Shown: in pieces, positions 44,179-52,145 of the stretch | Layout: each line of letters begins with the position of its first letter | Numbering within the stretch: the first letter of the stretch is position 1 | Source: Nocardiopsis kunsanensis DSM 44524 | GTDB lineage: Bacteria > Actinomycetota > Actinomycetes > Streptosporangiales > Streptosporangiaceae | Assembly (NCBI RefSeq): GCF_000340965.1 | Contig: NZ_ANAY01000001.1 | Span: 1 to 64,000, forward strand | Direction of reading: 5' to 3' | Length of the DNA stretch: 64,000 bases | Made by a program: the position numbers and the translations under genes | Notes under the pieces: model-generated | The model's input: only the letters and a program-made list of their open reading frames with translations | What the model was told of the DNA's origin: nothing | Database searches by the model: none

Positions 44179-45725
44179 GCAGTACAGACGAGACCAACAA
44201 ACCCAGGACCACTTTCCGTGGTCTGGGCGTGCACACCGAGATCGCCGATGCCCTGGAGGCCGAGGGGATCGTCGAGCCCTTCCCCATCCAGGAACAGGCC
44301 CTGCCCATCGCGCTCAACGGGAGCGACATCATCGGGCAGGCGCGTACGGGCACCGGCAAGACCCTGGCCTTCGGGCTTCCCCTTCTCCAGTCGGCACAGG
44401 CGGAGCCGGGTACCGCCAAGCGTCCGCGCGCGCTGATCGTGGTCCCCACCCGTGAACTCGCCATCCAGGTCGCCGCCGACCTCACCACGGCCGGTAAGCG
44501 CAGTGGCAGCCGCATCCTCACCGTCTACGGCGGCCGCTCCTACGAGCCGCAGATCAACGGCCTCAAGGAAGGCACCGACGTCGTCGTCGGTACCCCGGGG
44601 CGCCTGCTGGACCTGGAGAACCAGAAACACCTGCGGCTGGACGCGGTCTCGGCCGTGGTCCTGGACGAGGCCGACAAGATGCTCGACCTGGGTTTCCTCC
44701 CCGACATCGAGCGCATCCTCACCAAGATCCCCGAGCAGCGCCAGACGATGCTGTTCTCGGCCACGATGCCGAGCGAGATCGTCACGCTCTCCCGCAACTA
44801 CCTCACGCGCCCCACGCACGTGCGTGTGGGCGACGACGACGAGATCGACGGCAACAGCATGCCGGGGGGCATCACCCAGCACGCGTTCCGTACGCACCAG
44901 ATGGACAAGCCGGAGGTGCTGGCCCGTCTGGTGCAGGCCGAGGACCATGGCCAGAGCATGGTCTTCTGCCAGACCAAGCGCGCCTGCGACAGGGTCGCCG
45001 GCGATCTGAAATCGCGCGGTTTCGCCGCTGCGGCCGTCCACGGCGACCTGGGACAGAGCCAGCGCGAGCGGGCCCTGCGCGCCTTCCGCAACGGCAAGAT
45101 CAACATTCTGGTCGCCACCGACGTGGCCGCCCGGGGTCTGGACGTGGACGACGTCACGCACGTGGTCAACTACGAGACACCCGAGGACGAGAAGACCTAC
45201 ACCCACCGCATCGGCCGTACGGGCCGGGCCGGCCGCAGCGGGACCGCCGTCACGTTCGTGGACTGGCAGGAGATGCCGCGGTGGAAGCTCATCAACGCGG
45301 CCCTCGACCTGGACCAGGCCGAACCCGAGGAGACCTACTCCACCTCGAAGCACCTCTTCGAGGCCCTGCGGATCCCGGCGGGGACCAAGGGACGGCTCTC
45401 CGCCGAGAAACGTGGTGAACACGCCGGTCTGGAGGCCGAGAAGGTCGAGGACATCGGTGACACCGGGCAGCGGTCCGAGCGCAAGGAACGGCGCAACGAC
45501 CGCGGTGACGGCAACCGCCGCCGCGGTGGCCGCAACCGTTCGCGCAAGCGCACCCGCAGCGGGGCGTCCGCCGAGGCCTCCGCGGAGCGCTCGGGCGAGA
45601 GCCGTACCGCCAAGAACGACAAGGCCGAGAAGGGCTCCTCCGGCGAAGGCGGCGAGCGCCGCATCCGCCGCCGTCGGACCCGCGGTGGTGTGCGCGCTGC
45701 CCGCCGGGATCCCGAGAACACCTGA
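44175..45725 (+). CDS. rhlE: DEAD-box RNA helicase (RhlE type)
   Basis: A 516-residue RNA helicase (Rv3211 type). The Q motif is complete only if translation begins upstream of GTG 44229: F14 in RTTFRGLG, then PFPIQEQ. Motif I is ARTGTGKT (56-63); DEAD, SAT and HRIGRTGRAGR follow. The C-terminal tail is Arg/Lys-rich and disordered. The only in-frame start with a ribosome site (GGAGG, 8 nt) is CTG 44175; an in-frame stop lies at 44169. It should act in RNA unwinding and ribosome or RNA turnover. Confidence 0.92.
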   Translation: MSSTDETNKPRTTFRGLGVHTEIADALEAEGIVEPFPIQEQALPIALNGSDIIGQARTGTGKTLAFGLPLLQSAQAEPGTAKRPRALIVVPTRELAIQVAADLTTAGKRSGSRILTVYGGRSYEPQINGLKEGTDVVVGTPGRLLDLENQKHLRLDAVSAVVLDEADKMLDLGFLPDIERILTKIPEQRQTMLFSATMPSEIVTLSRNYLTRPTHVRVGDDDEIDGNSMPGGITQHAFRTHQMDKPEVLARLVQAEDHGQSMVFCQTKRACDRVAGDLKSRGFAAAAVHGDLGQSQRERALRAFRNGKINILVATDVAARGLDVDDVTHVVNYETPEDEKTYTHRIGRTGRAGRSGTAVTFVDWQEMPRWKLINAALDLDQAEPEETYSTSKHLFEALRIPAGTKGRLSAEKRGEHAGLEAEKVEDIGDTGQRSERKERRNDRGDGNRRRGGRNRSRKRTRSGASAEASAERSGESRTAKNDKAEKGSSGEGGERRIRRRRTRGGVRAARRDPENT

Positions 45726-45730
45726 TCAGG

Positions 45731-45765
45731 GCCGTGCCGCGCCCGCTCGCCGCGGGCGCCACGGC
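45731..45765 (+). terminator. Hairpin after rhlE
   Basis: An 8-bp inner and 6-bp outer GC stem with a 2-nt bulge, 5 nt after the rhlE stop. No T-run. Confidence 0.5.
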
Positions 45766-45945
45766 TGACACGAACGTGTCGTCCGCGGCCATGTCCAGGG
45801 GCGAGGCCCCGTTCCGCGGACCACACCCGCCACGAACGTCCTCGGCTCTGCCGGTCGAGGACACCGAAGACGCCGGGAACTCCTCGGTCACCCGTGGTCA
45901 CGGCCTCACTCCGCCAGTGCTCCTGATCGTCTAGGGTGTCCCCAC

Positions 45946-46860
45946 GTGAGTACACCCCAGTTCCTGACCCTGCCGCCGGGCGTCTTCCCCGTGGAGCTGC
46001 CGCTGTCCCACGGACCGGTGGCGGCACTGCGCGCGACACCTCCTTCGGGGAGCAACCCCGAGCTCTGCCCAGCCGTGCTGGTGCACGGTTACACCGGGAG
46101 CAAGGAGGACTTCATCGCGCTCCTGCAGAGTCTGGCGCAGGTCGGCCGGGAAGTGGTCACGATCGACCTGCCCGGCACCTACCGCTCCCCCGGTTTCGAG
46201 ACCTTCGCACCCACCCCCGGGACGCCGCTCCCCGACTACCGGTTGCCGTCCCTGGGCATGGTGGTCGCCGAGGTCTGTGACACCGTCGGCGCGGGCCGCC
46301 CCACCCACCTGGTCGGCCACTCCATGGGCGGTCTGATCGCACGGGAGACCGTCCTGACCCATAGCACGGAACTGGCCTCGCTGACCCTGCTCTGCTCGGG
46401 GCCGGGCGCGCTCGGCGGGCAGGGCGCTGCCAGGGTACGGATGCTCGTCGCGGCGCTCTCGGCAGCCGACCCCACCCCCGATCGGTTGCGGGGACTGTGG
46501 GAGGAACACATGGCCGACGGGCTCGAGACGCGGGTCCCGGACGCACAGGTCCGCGCCTTCCTGCGCGACCGCCTGCTCTCCAGCAGCCCCGAGGGGCTGC
46601 TGCGCACCGCCGAGGACCTGCTGAGCGCGACGAACCGTACCGGGGAGCTGGCCGACGCGGACGTGCCCACGATGGTGCTGTACGGCGAGAACGACGATGC
46701 CTGGTCCCCGGCGGAGCAGGCGGAGATGGCCGACCGGCTCGGTGCCAGGCGGGTCGTGGTCCCGGCCGCGGGGCATTCCCCCAACGTCGAGGCCCCCGAG
46801 ACCACCTCCACCGCCCTGACCTCGTTCTGGAACGACTGCGAGTCCGTCGGGCAGCGCTGA
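45946..46860 (+). CDS. Alpha/beta hydrolase
   Basis: A 304-residue alpha/beta-hydrolase-fold protein. Oxyanion segment VLVHGYTGSKED, nucleophile S126 in GHSMGG, acid in YGENDD and histidine in AAGHSPNVEAPE complete the triad. Esterase, lipase and haloperoxidase relatives share these motifs; the substrate is unknown. GTG 45946 lies 8 nt after TAGGGT, so it may have a very short or no leader. Convergent with the MBL-fold gene. Confidence 0.88.
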   Translation: MSTPQFLTLPPGVFPVELPLSHGPVAALRATPPSGSNPELCPAVLVHGYTGSKEDFIALLQSLAQVGREVVTIDLPGTYRSPGFETFAPTPGTPLPDYRLPSLGMVVAEVCDTVGAGRPTHLVGHSMGGLIARETVLTHSTELASLTLLCSGPGALGGQGAARVRMLVAALSAADPTPDRLRGLWEEHMADGLETRVPDAQVRAFLRDRLLSSSPEGLLRTAEDLLSATNRTGELADADVPTMVLYGENDDAWSPAEQAEMADRLGARRVVVPAAGHSPNVEAPETTSTALTSFWNDCESVGQR

Positions 46861-46876
46861 CCCCGCCCACACACGA

Positions 46877-46920
46877 GGACGCCGTGTCCCGCCCGTCGCC
46901 CGGGCAGTGGCACGGCGTCC
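46877..46920. terminator. Hairpin between convergent genes
   Basis: Arms GGACGCCGTG and CACGGCGTCC (10 bp) with an internal GCCCG/CGGGC stem. Confidence 0.6.
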
Positions 46921-46938
46921 GTGTCCGGGTCGGAAGGG

Positions 46939-47877
46939 TCAGACCCAGGCGTCGAAGTTGCTGTTCTCGGCGGCCGAGGTGCTCGCCGGCCCGCGGTCGG
47001 GGAGCAGGCGGGTCTCCGGGGGGAGGGAGAGCAGCTTCTCGCCGATGGAGGCGAGCTGCGTGGTGTAGTCGATGTAGATGTCACCGACCATGCCGGGCTC
47101 GCCGGCGCGGACGGTGTCTCCGCTGAAGACCACACCCTTCTGGCTGATGTAGTAACCGACGGTCCCAGGGGAGGTTCCGGGCAGGGCCAGGACGTCGATG
47201 TGCAGGTCCCCCACGTCCAGGACACCTTCTCCCTCGACCTCGATCTCGGGGCGGTGCTCGGCACCGTGGAAGCGCCGCCAGACACGCATCTCGCGGGGGT
47301 GGAGAGCGATGGGTGCCTCGGCCTCCTCTGCGACGGCGATGGCCGACTCGATGTGCGGAGCGTAGCCGTTGGTGCAGGCCACGAGGTAGATGTCGCGTTC
47401 GCCGATGGCCTCGAGGATCGCCTCGGAGTCGTGTCCGGGGTCGATGACGACGACACCGTCCTTGTCGGCGTCGACGATCCAGGTGTTGCTGACGACCTCG
47501 TACCTCTCACCGTCGAACTCGAAGGTCCCGGCGGTACGGACGCGGGTGATGCCCTCGTCGTCGGGGCCGGTCACACCGGTCTCCTCACCCTCGTCGGCGA
47601 AGACATCGGTGGAGGCGGGCTCTTGCCCGTCCTCTGTCCCGGGCTCTTCCTCGGACGTACCGTCCGCCTTCTCGGGGTCCTCGCCGTCACCGGCGACCGC
47701 GGCCTTCTCCGGCGTCCCCGACACGTCCCCGGCCGTGCCGTCGGCCTTGTCGCCGGCTTCCTCGGATCCCCCGGATTCCCCGGTCCCCTCGATCTCCTCG
47801 GCCGTCCCCGCCGCCTCCGCAGCGGAACCGGGGGCCTCCTGGCCGTCCTTCTTCTTCGACTTCCGCTTCCAGAACAC
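46939..47877 (-). CDS. Metallo-beta-lactamase-fold protein with degenerate metal site
   Basis: A 312-residue protein. Residues 1-105 are a low-complexity acidic Ala/Gly/Glu/Thr region after a basic start (FWKRKSKKK). Residues 110-312 follow the MBL fold (SNTWIVDADKDGVVVIDPGHD, LPGTSPGTVGYY, FSGDT). The HxHxDH loop reads TNGYAPH (169-175), so only the last histidine (175) remains. PGHT reads PGTS (T235) and PGHG reads PDRG (R295); D254 is kept. Hydrolase activity is therefore doubtful. It lies downstream of the PHP gene. Confidence 0.8.
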   Translation of the reverse strand: MFWKRKSKKKDGQEAPGSAAEAAGTAEEIEGTGESGGSEEAGDKADGTAGDVSGTPEKAAVAGDGEDPEKADGTSEEEPGTEDGQEPASTDVFADEGEETGVTGPDDEGITRVRTAGTFEFDGERYEVVSNTWIVDADKDGVVVIDPGHDSEAILEAIGERDIYLVACTNGYAPHIESAIAVAEEAEAPIALHPREMRVWRRFHGAEHRPEIEVEGEGVLDVGDLHIDVLALPGTSPGTVGYYISQKGVVFSGDTVRAGEPGMVGDIYIDYTTQLASIGEKLLSLPPETRLLPDRGPASTSAAENSNFDAWV

Positions 47878-47984
47878 GGCTCAGACCTCTCGCATCGTCC
47901 GGGTACGGGTTTTCGCGCTGCGACCCATTGTGGCGGCCCCCGCGCAGTGGTCCGTACCGTACCGAACCGCTCGGGGAGCGACAC

Positions 47985-48860
47985 TCACCGCTGGAGGAGG
48001 GAGGCCCCGGTCGCGGGGGCGACGAGGCGTTCGAAGGCCTCGGGAGCGGTCGTGCAACGGCCGAGGCGGCGCCCGGACAGGGCGCCGTGGTCGTCGCTGG
48101 AGCCGGTGACCACCACGCCCAGGTCGCCGGCGATCCCCCGCCAGAACCGGGCCTCCCGGGGTTTGTGCGAGGGGTGATCGGCCTCGATCCCGCCGAGCCC
48201 GGCCTCGGCCATGCGCTCGACCAGGTCCAGGGGGACCGCCCCGTTGAGCGCGCCCTCCGCACGTCCGGGATGGGCCAGGGAGCACACCCCTCCGGCCCCG
48301 CGGACGAGCTCGACCGCCCGCACAGGGTCGATCGCGTAACGCGAGACGTAGGCGGGCCCGCCCGACCCGATCCAACGGTCGAAGGCGTCCTGCACATCGT
48401 GCGCGGCCCCGGCCTCGACGACGGCGCGCGCCAGGTGGGGACGTCCGATGGTGTTGGCGTCGGCGTACTCGTCCTTGCCGGCGCCGGCGATCTCCAGGAC
48501 CCGCTCCCAAGCCACATCGACCCCGTGTGCCTGAAGCTTCCCGACCATCTCCCGTGCACGGGAGGCACGGTCGGAACGCACCCTGCGCAGCTCGGCGAGC
48601 AGCTCGGGGTCCTCGGGGTCGAACAGGTAGGAGACCAGGTGCACGCTCGACCCGGCGTGGGCGCACGACAGCTCCATGCCGGGAACGAGGGTGAGTCCGG
48701 GGGGCAGGTGCTCCGCGGCCTCCTCGATCCCGCCGACGGTGTCGTGGTCGGTCAGGGCGAGCACGTCCAGACCGGCGGCGACCGCCTGATCGACGACCTC
48801 TGCGGGCGTGTCGGTCCCGTCGGAGACGGAGCTGTGGGAGTGCAGGTCGATACGTGTCAC
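47985..48860 (-). CDS. PHP domain phosphoesterase
   Basis: A 291-residue metal-dependent phosphoesterase of the PHP superfamily (RNase AM/YciV-like group). Ligand motifs are HSH at 7-9, LTDHD near 37-40, GMELSC, SLAHPGR and SSDDHG. Relatives degrade 3',5'-bisphosphonucleotides or short RNAs. GTG 48860 is preceded by TACAAT 6 nt away (48867-48872) and no ribosome site, so it is probably leaderless. An upstream in-frame ATG at 48893 lies beyond that box and is rejected. Confidence 0.88.
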   Translation of the reverse strand: MTRIDLHSHSSVSDGTDTPAEVVDQAVAAGLDVLALTDHDTVGGIEEAAEHLPPGLTLVPGMELSCAHAGSSVHLVSYLFDPEDPELLAELRRVRSDRASRAREMVGKLQAHGVDVAWERVLEIAGAGKDEYADANTIGRPHLARAVVEAGAAHDVQDAFDRWIGSGGPAYVSRYAIDPVRAVELVRGAGGVCSLAHPGRAEGALNGAVPLDLVERMAEAGLGGIEADHPSHKPREARFWRGIAGDLGVVVTGSSDDHGALSGRRLGRCTTAPEAFERLVAPATGASLLQR

Positions 48861-48866
48861 CGGGCG

Positions 48867-48872
48867 ATTGTA
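48867..48872 (-). promoter_or_regulatory. -10 box of the PHP gene (leaderless)
   Basis: Minus-strand TACAAT with 6 nt to the GTG start. The match to TAnnnT is strong; the -35 region is weak. Confidence 0.6.
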
Positions 48873-48907
48873 CGCAAGAAGGGGGTCTGCCACCGCCGCA
48901 GGCGGGA

Positions 48908-49573
48908 TCAGTCGGTCTCCTCGCGGGCCGCGAGCTCCTCGGCCAGGAAGGGGCTCAGGGCCCCGAACGGGGGCTCCAGTGCCACGCCTCCGTCGTTGAT
49001 GCCGCGCAGGTCCCTGAGGGCGTGGACCTCACCCATGAGCATGCCGGTGTCGGCTTCGGCAAAGACGATCCACAGCCAGTGGGCGAGCGCCTCACCGGTG
49101 TAGACGGCGCGCCCGCGCCCCAGGTCGAGGTTCCACAGAGCGATGTCGTGGCCGTCGAAGCGGAGTTTGTCGTCGGGGGCATCGCGGTCGAAACCTGCAC
49201 CGGGGTCGGTCCCGGCCAACCCTGCCAGGCGTGCCCCCAGGCCCACCCCCGGGTCCTCTGCGACCACCACGCACTCGCCGATCCCGCCCAGGGGGCCGGG
49301 ACCGGACAGAGCCACGGCGGTCGCGACGGCACCCGAACGCTCGTCGCCGGCGTCCGCGAAACCGGTGACCACCCACCCGGTCGGCAACGGCCAAGGGACC
49401 CACACCGGGACCTGGGCCTGCGGAAGAAGCGTCTCCAAGGTGGCAGTCCTGGGTTCCCGCACCGGCTGGAGCGGGGCGACGGGGCCGTGCGCGTCACACT
49501 GCCAGGCGCTGGTCCACAACCCCGGGGGCCGGACCATGCGCCCGCATCTGGGGCACGAGGGTTCGGACTTCAT
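48908..49573 (-). CDS. DUF6758 family protein
   Basis: A 221-residue protein of a conserved actinobacterial family. The N-terminal CPRCGRMVRPPGLWTSAWQC with a nearby histidine (CDAHG) resembles a zinc ribbon. VPVWVPWPLPTGWVVTGF and YTGEALAHWLWIVFAEAD are further conserved stretches. No catalytic motif is known. ATG 49573 begins just before the zinc element. It lies 47 nt upstream of the PHP gene on the same strand, though the PHP gene seems to have its own promoter. Confidence 0.85.
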   Translation of the reverse strand: MKSEPSCPRCGRMVRPPGLWTSAWQCDAHGPVAPLQPVREPRTATLETLLPQAQVPVWVPWPLPTGWVVTGFADAGDERSGAVATAVALSGPGPLGGIGECVVVAEDPGVGLGARLAGLAGTDPGAGFDRDAPDDKLRFDGHDIALWNLDLGRGRAVYTGEALAHWLWIVFAEADTGMLMGEVHALRDLRGINDGGVALEPPFGALSPFLAEELAAREETD

Positions 49574-49612
49574 GTTGACAGGGGCCCTACCCGTCCGACC
49601 TGCGACGAAACA

Positions 49613-49646
49613 GTGGGGGCGGACCGCGCGTGCGGTCCGCCCCCAC
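49613..49646 (-). terminator. Terminator hairpin after typA
   Basis: A perfect 15-bp stem with a 4-nt loop in the gap between the typA stop and the DUF6758 start. Confidence 0.8.
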
Positions 49647-49680
49647 GGTGTGTCGGCCCTCAGGGCCGGTCAGTCCTCTT

Positions 49681-51570
49681 CTAGGACTGGCGCTTCCTGC
49701 CGGCGCTCATCCGGCCGCGCTCCTTCTGGTCCAGGACCACCTTGCGGATGCGTACGGCCTCCGGGGTGACCTCCACGCACTCGTCCTCGCTGCAGTACTC
49801 CAGGGCCTGCTCCAGGGAGAGCCGGCGCGGGGGTACCAGGCGCTCGAGCTCGTCACCGGTGGCCGAGCGCATGTTGGTGAGCTTCTTCTCCTTGGTGATG
49901 TTGACGTCCATGTCGTCGGAGCGGGAGTTCTCCCCGATGATCATGCCCTCGTAGACCTCGGTGCCCGGGTCGACGAAGAGGGTGCCGCGCTCCTGAAGGT
50001 TGAACATCGCGAACGTCATGGCCTGCCCGGAACGGTCGGCCACCAGGGAACCGTTGGGGCGGGTACGCAGGTCGCCGAACCACGGCTCGAACTTCTCGAA
50101 GACGTGGTGGGCGATGCCGGTGCCGCGGGTCTCGGTGAGGAACTCGGTACGGAAGCCGATGAGGCCGCGGGAGGGCACCAGCCAGTCCATGCGCACCCAG
50201 CCGGTGCCGTGGTTGACCATGTTCTCCATGCGGCCCTTGCGGACACTGAGCAGCTGGGTGATGGCGCCGAGGTAGTCCTCCGGCGCGTCGACGGTCAGTC
50301 GTTCGACGGGCTCGTGGACCTTGCCGTCGATGGTGCGCGAAACCACCTGCGGCTTGCCGACGGTGATCTCGTAACCCTCGCGGCGCATCTGCTCGACCAG
50401 GATCGCCAGGGCCAGTTCGCCGCGGCCCTGCACCTCCCAGCTGTCGGGGCGCTCGGTGGGCAGCACACGCAGCGACACGTTGCCCACGAGTTCCTTGTCG
50501 AGGCGGTCCTTGACCAGGCGCGCGGTGACCTTGGCGCCCTTGACCCTGCCGACCAGGGGCGAGGTGTTGGTGCCGATGGTCATCGAGATGGCCGGCTCGT
50601 CGATCTGGATGAGCGGCAGCGGACGCGGGTCGTTGAGGTCGGCGAGGGTCTCACCGATCATGATGTCGCTGATCCCGGCGATCGCGATGATGTCACCGGC
50701 GCCGGCGCTCTCGGCGGACTTGCGCTCCAGACCGTCGGTCTTGAGCAGTTCGGTGATCTTGACCTGCTGCACGGACCTGTCGGTGCGGATCCACGCCACC
50801 TGCTGGCCCTTGTGGATCTCGCCCTGCTGGATGCGGCACAACGCGAGGCGGCCCAGGAACGGGGAGGCGTCGAGGTTGGTCACGTGCGCCTGCAGCGGCG
50901 AGTCCGGAACGTACTCGGGGGCCGGGATGGTCTCCAGCAGGGTGCTGAAGAAGGGCACGAGGTTGTCGTTGTCGGGCACCGAGCCGTCTGCGGGACGTTC
51001 CAGGGAGGCCTTGCCGTCGCGGGCGCAGGCGTAGACGATCGGGAACTCGATCTGCGACTCGTCGGCGTCCAGGTCCATGAACAGTTCGTAGACCTCGTCC
51101 ACGACCTCGGAGATACGGGCGTCGGGGCGGTCGACCTTGTTGATCGCGAGGATGACGGGGAGCTTGGCCTCGAGCGCCTTGCGCAGGACGAAACGGGTCT
51201 GGGGCAGCGGGCCCTCACTGGCGTCGACCAGCAGGACGACACCGTCGACCATCGACAGGCCGCGCTCGACCTCACCACCGAAGTCGGCGTGGCCGGGGGT
51301 GTCGATGATGTTGATGCTCACGTCCTCGCCCTCGGGCGTGGTGTAGTGCACCGAGGTGTTCTTGGCGAGAATGGTGATGCCCTTCTCGCGTTCCAGGTCG
51401 TCGGAGTCCATGACTCGTACGTCGACGTCCTCGTTCTCGCGGAACACACCGGACTGCCAGAGCATGGCGTCAACGAGGGTCGTCTTGCCGTGGTCCACGT
51501 GGGCCACGATGGCCACGTTGCGGATGTCTGTTCGGCGGGCGGAGCCCTCGACGGGCGTAGCGCTGGACAT
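49681..51570 (-). CDS. typA: Translational GTPase TypA/BipA
   Basis: A 629-residue ribosome-binding GTPase. G1 AHVDHGKT (K29), switch region EREKGITI, G3 [10 protein letters not shown]4 NKVD and the BipA C-terminal domain ([20 protein letters not shown], then KKLTNMRS) are all present. It functions in ribosome assembly and stress or cold adaptation. ATG 51570 starts at the usual place; AGGAGA is 14 nt away, longer than ideal. Monocistronic by the following terminator. Confidence 0.96.
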   Translation of the reverse strand: MSSATPVEGSARRTDIRNVAIVAHVDHGKTTLVDAMLWQSGVFRENEDVDVRVMDSDDLEREKGITILAKNTSVHYTTPEGEDVSINIIDTPGHADFGGEVERGLSMVDGVVLLVDASEGPLPQTRFVLRKALEAKLPVILAINKVDRPDARISEVVDEVYELFMDLDADESQIEFPIVYACARDGKASLERPADGSVPDNDNLVPFFSTLLETIPAPEYVPDSPLQAHVTNLDASPFLGRLALCRIQQGEIHKGQQVAWIRTDRSVQQVKITELLKTDGLERKSAESAGAGDIIAIAGISDIMIGETLADLNDPRPLPLIQIDEPAISMTIGTNTSPLVGRVKGAKVTARLVKDRLDKELVGNVSLRVLPTERPDSWEVQGRGELALAILVEQMRREGYEITVGKPQVVSRTIDGKVHEPVERLTVDAPEDYLGAITQLLSVRKGRMENMVNHGTGWVRMDWLVPSRGLIGFRTEFLTETRGTGIAHHVFEKFEPWFGDLRTRPNGSLVADRSGQAMTFAMFNLQERGTLFVDPGTEVYEGMIIGENSRSDDMDVNITKEKKLTNMRSATGDELERLVPPRRLSLEQALEYCSEDECVEVTPEAVRIRKVVLDQKERGRMSAGRKRQS

Positions 51571-51676
51571 GGGTAAGTCTCGATCTCCTGATACTGGGAA
51601 GAGACCGCAGGGTGCCACGGCCCACTCGCCAGTTTAAGTGGTCAATGTGGTATCTGGTCGGCGTGTGTGCTGGTCA

Positions 51677-52096
51677 TCACTCCGACCGTGCCGGCCGGTG
51701 CGTCAAGTGCGCCCCGACCGCTTCGAGGAAGGGCAGATCGGCGGACAGCCAGTCGACCGTGCGTAGTTCTCCGGCCGACAGCCACCTCAGTGCCAGATGC
51801 TCCAGAGGGCGGGGGTCGCCCTCGACGATCTCTGCCGTCCACAGACGCAGGACGGCCCGCCGACCCTCCACCGGCAGGGGGACGTCGGGTCCCACCCGTT
51901 CCAGCGGCCGCACGTGTGCGCCCAATTCCTCGCGGCACTCCCTGACCAGCGCTGCCTCCGGGATCTCCCCGGGATCCGTCTTCCCACCCGGGAACTCCCA
52001 GAGGCCTCGCAGGGCCTCGGGCCGGGCACGTTGGGCCGCCAGCACACGGCCGTTCCGGAGGACGGCGGCGCCGACCACGACGAGAGTCTCTTGCAC
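51677..52096 (-). CDS. MutT-like (8-oxo-)dGTP diphosphatase
   Basis: A 139-residue Nudix hydrolase. The box GGKTDPGEIPEAALVRECRE followed by ELG is canonical, and LRGLWEFPGGK directly before it is the MutT/CTP pyrophosphohydrolase signature. It should clean oxidised nucleotides from the pool. GTG 52096 is used, with GGAAG close ahead. It is 49 nt downstream of recD2 on the same strand, a plausible two-gene repair unit. Confidence 0.9.
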   Translation of the reverse strand: MQETLVVVGAAVLRNGRVLAAQRARPEALRGLWEFPGGKTDPGEIPEAALVRECREELGAHVRPLERVGPDVPLPVEGRRAVLRLWTAEIVEGDPRPLEHLALRWLSAGELRTVDWLSADLPFLEAVGAHLTHRPARSE

Positions 52097-52145
52097 AGTC
52101 TTCCAGCGTAGGGGAAGGAAGCAGAGCTTCGGGACCCCGGCCGGT

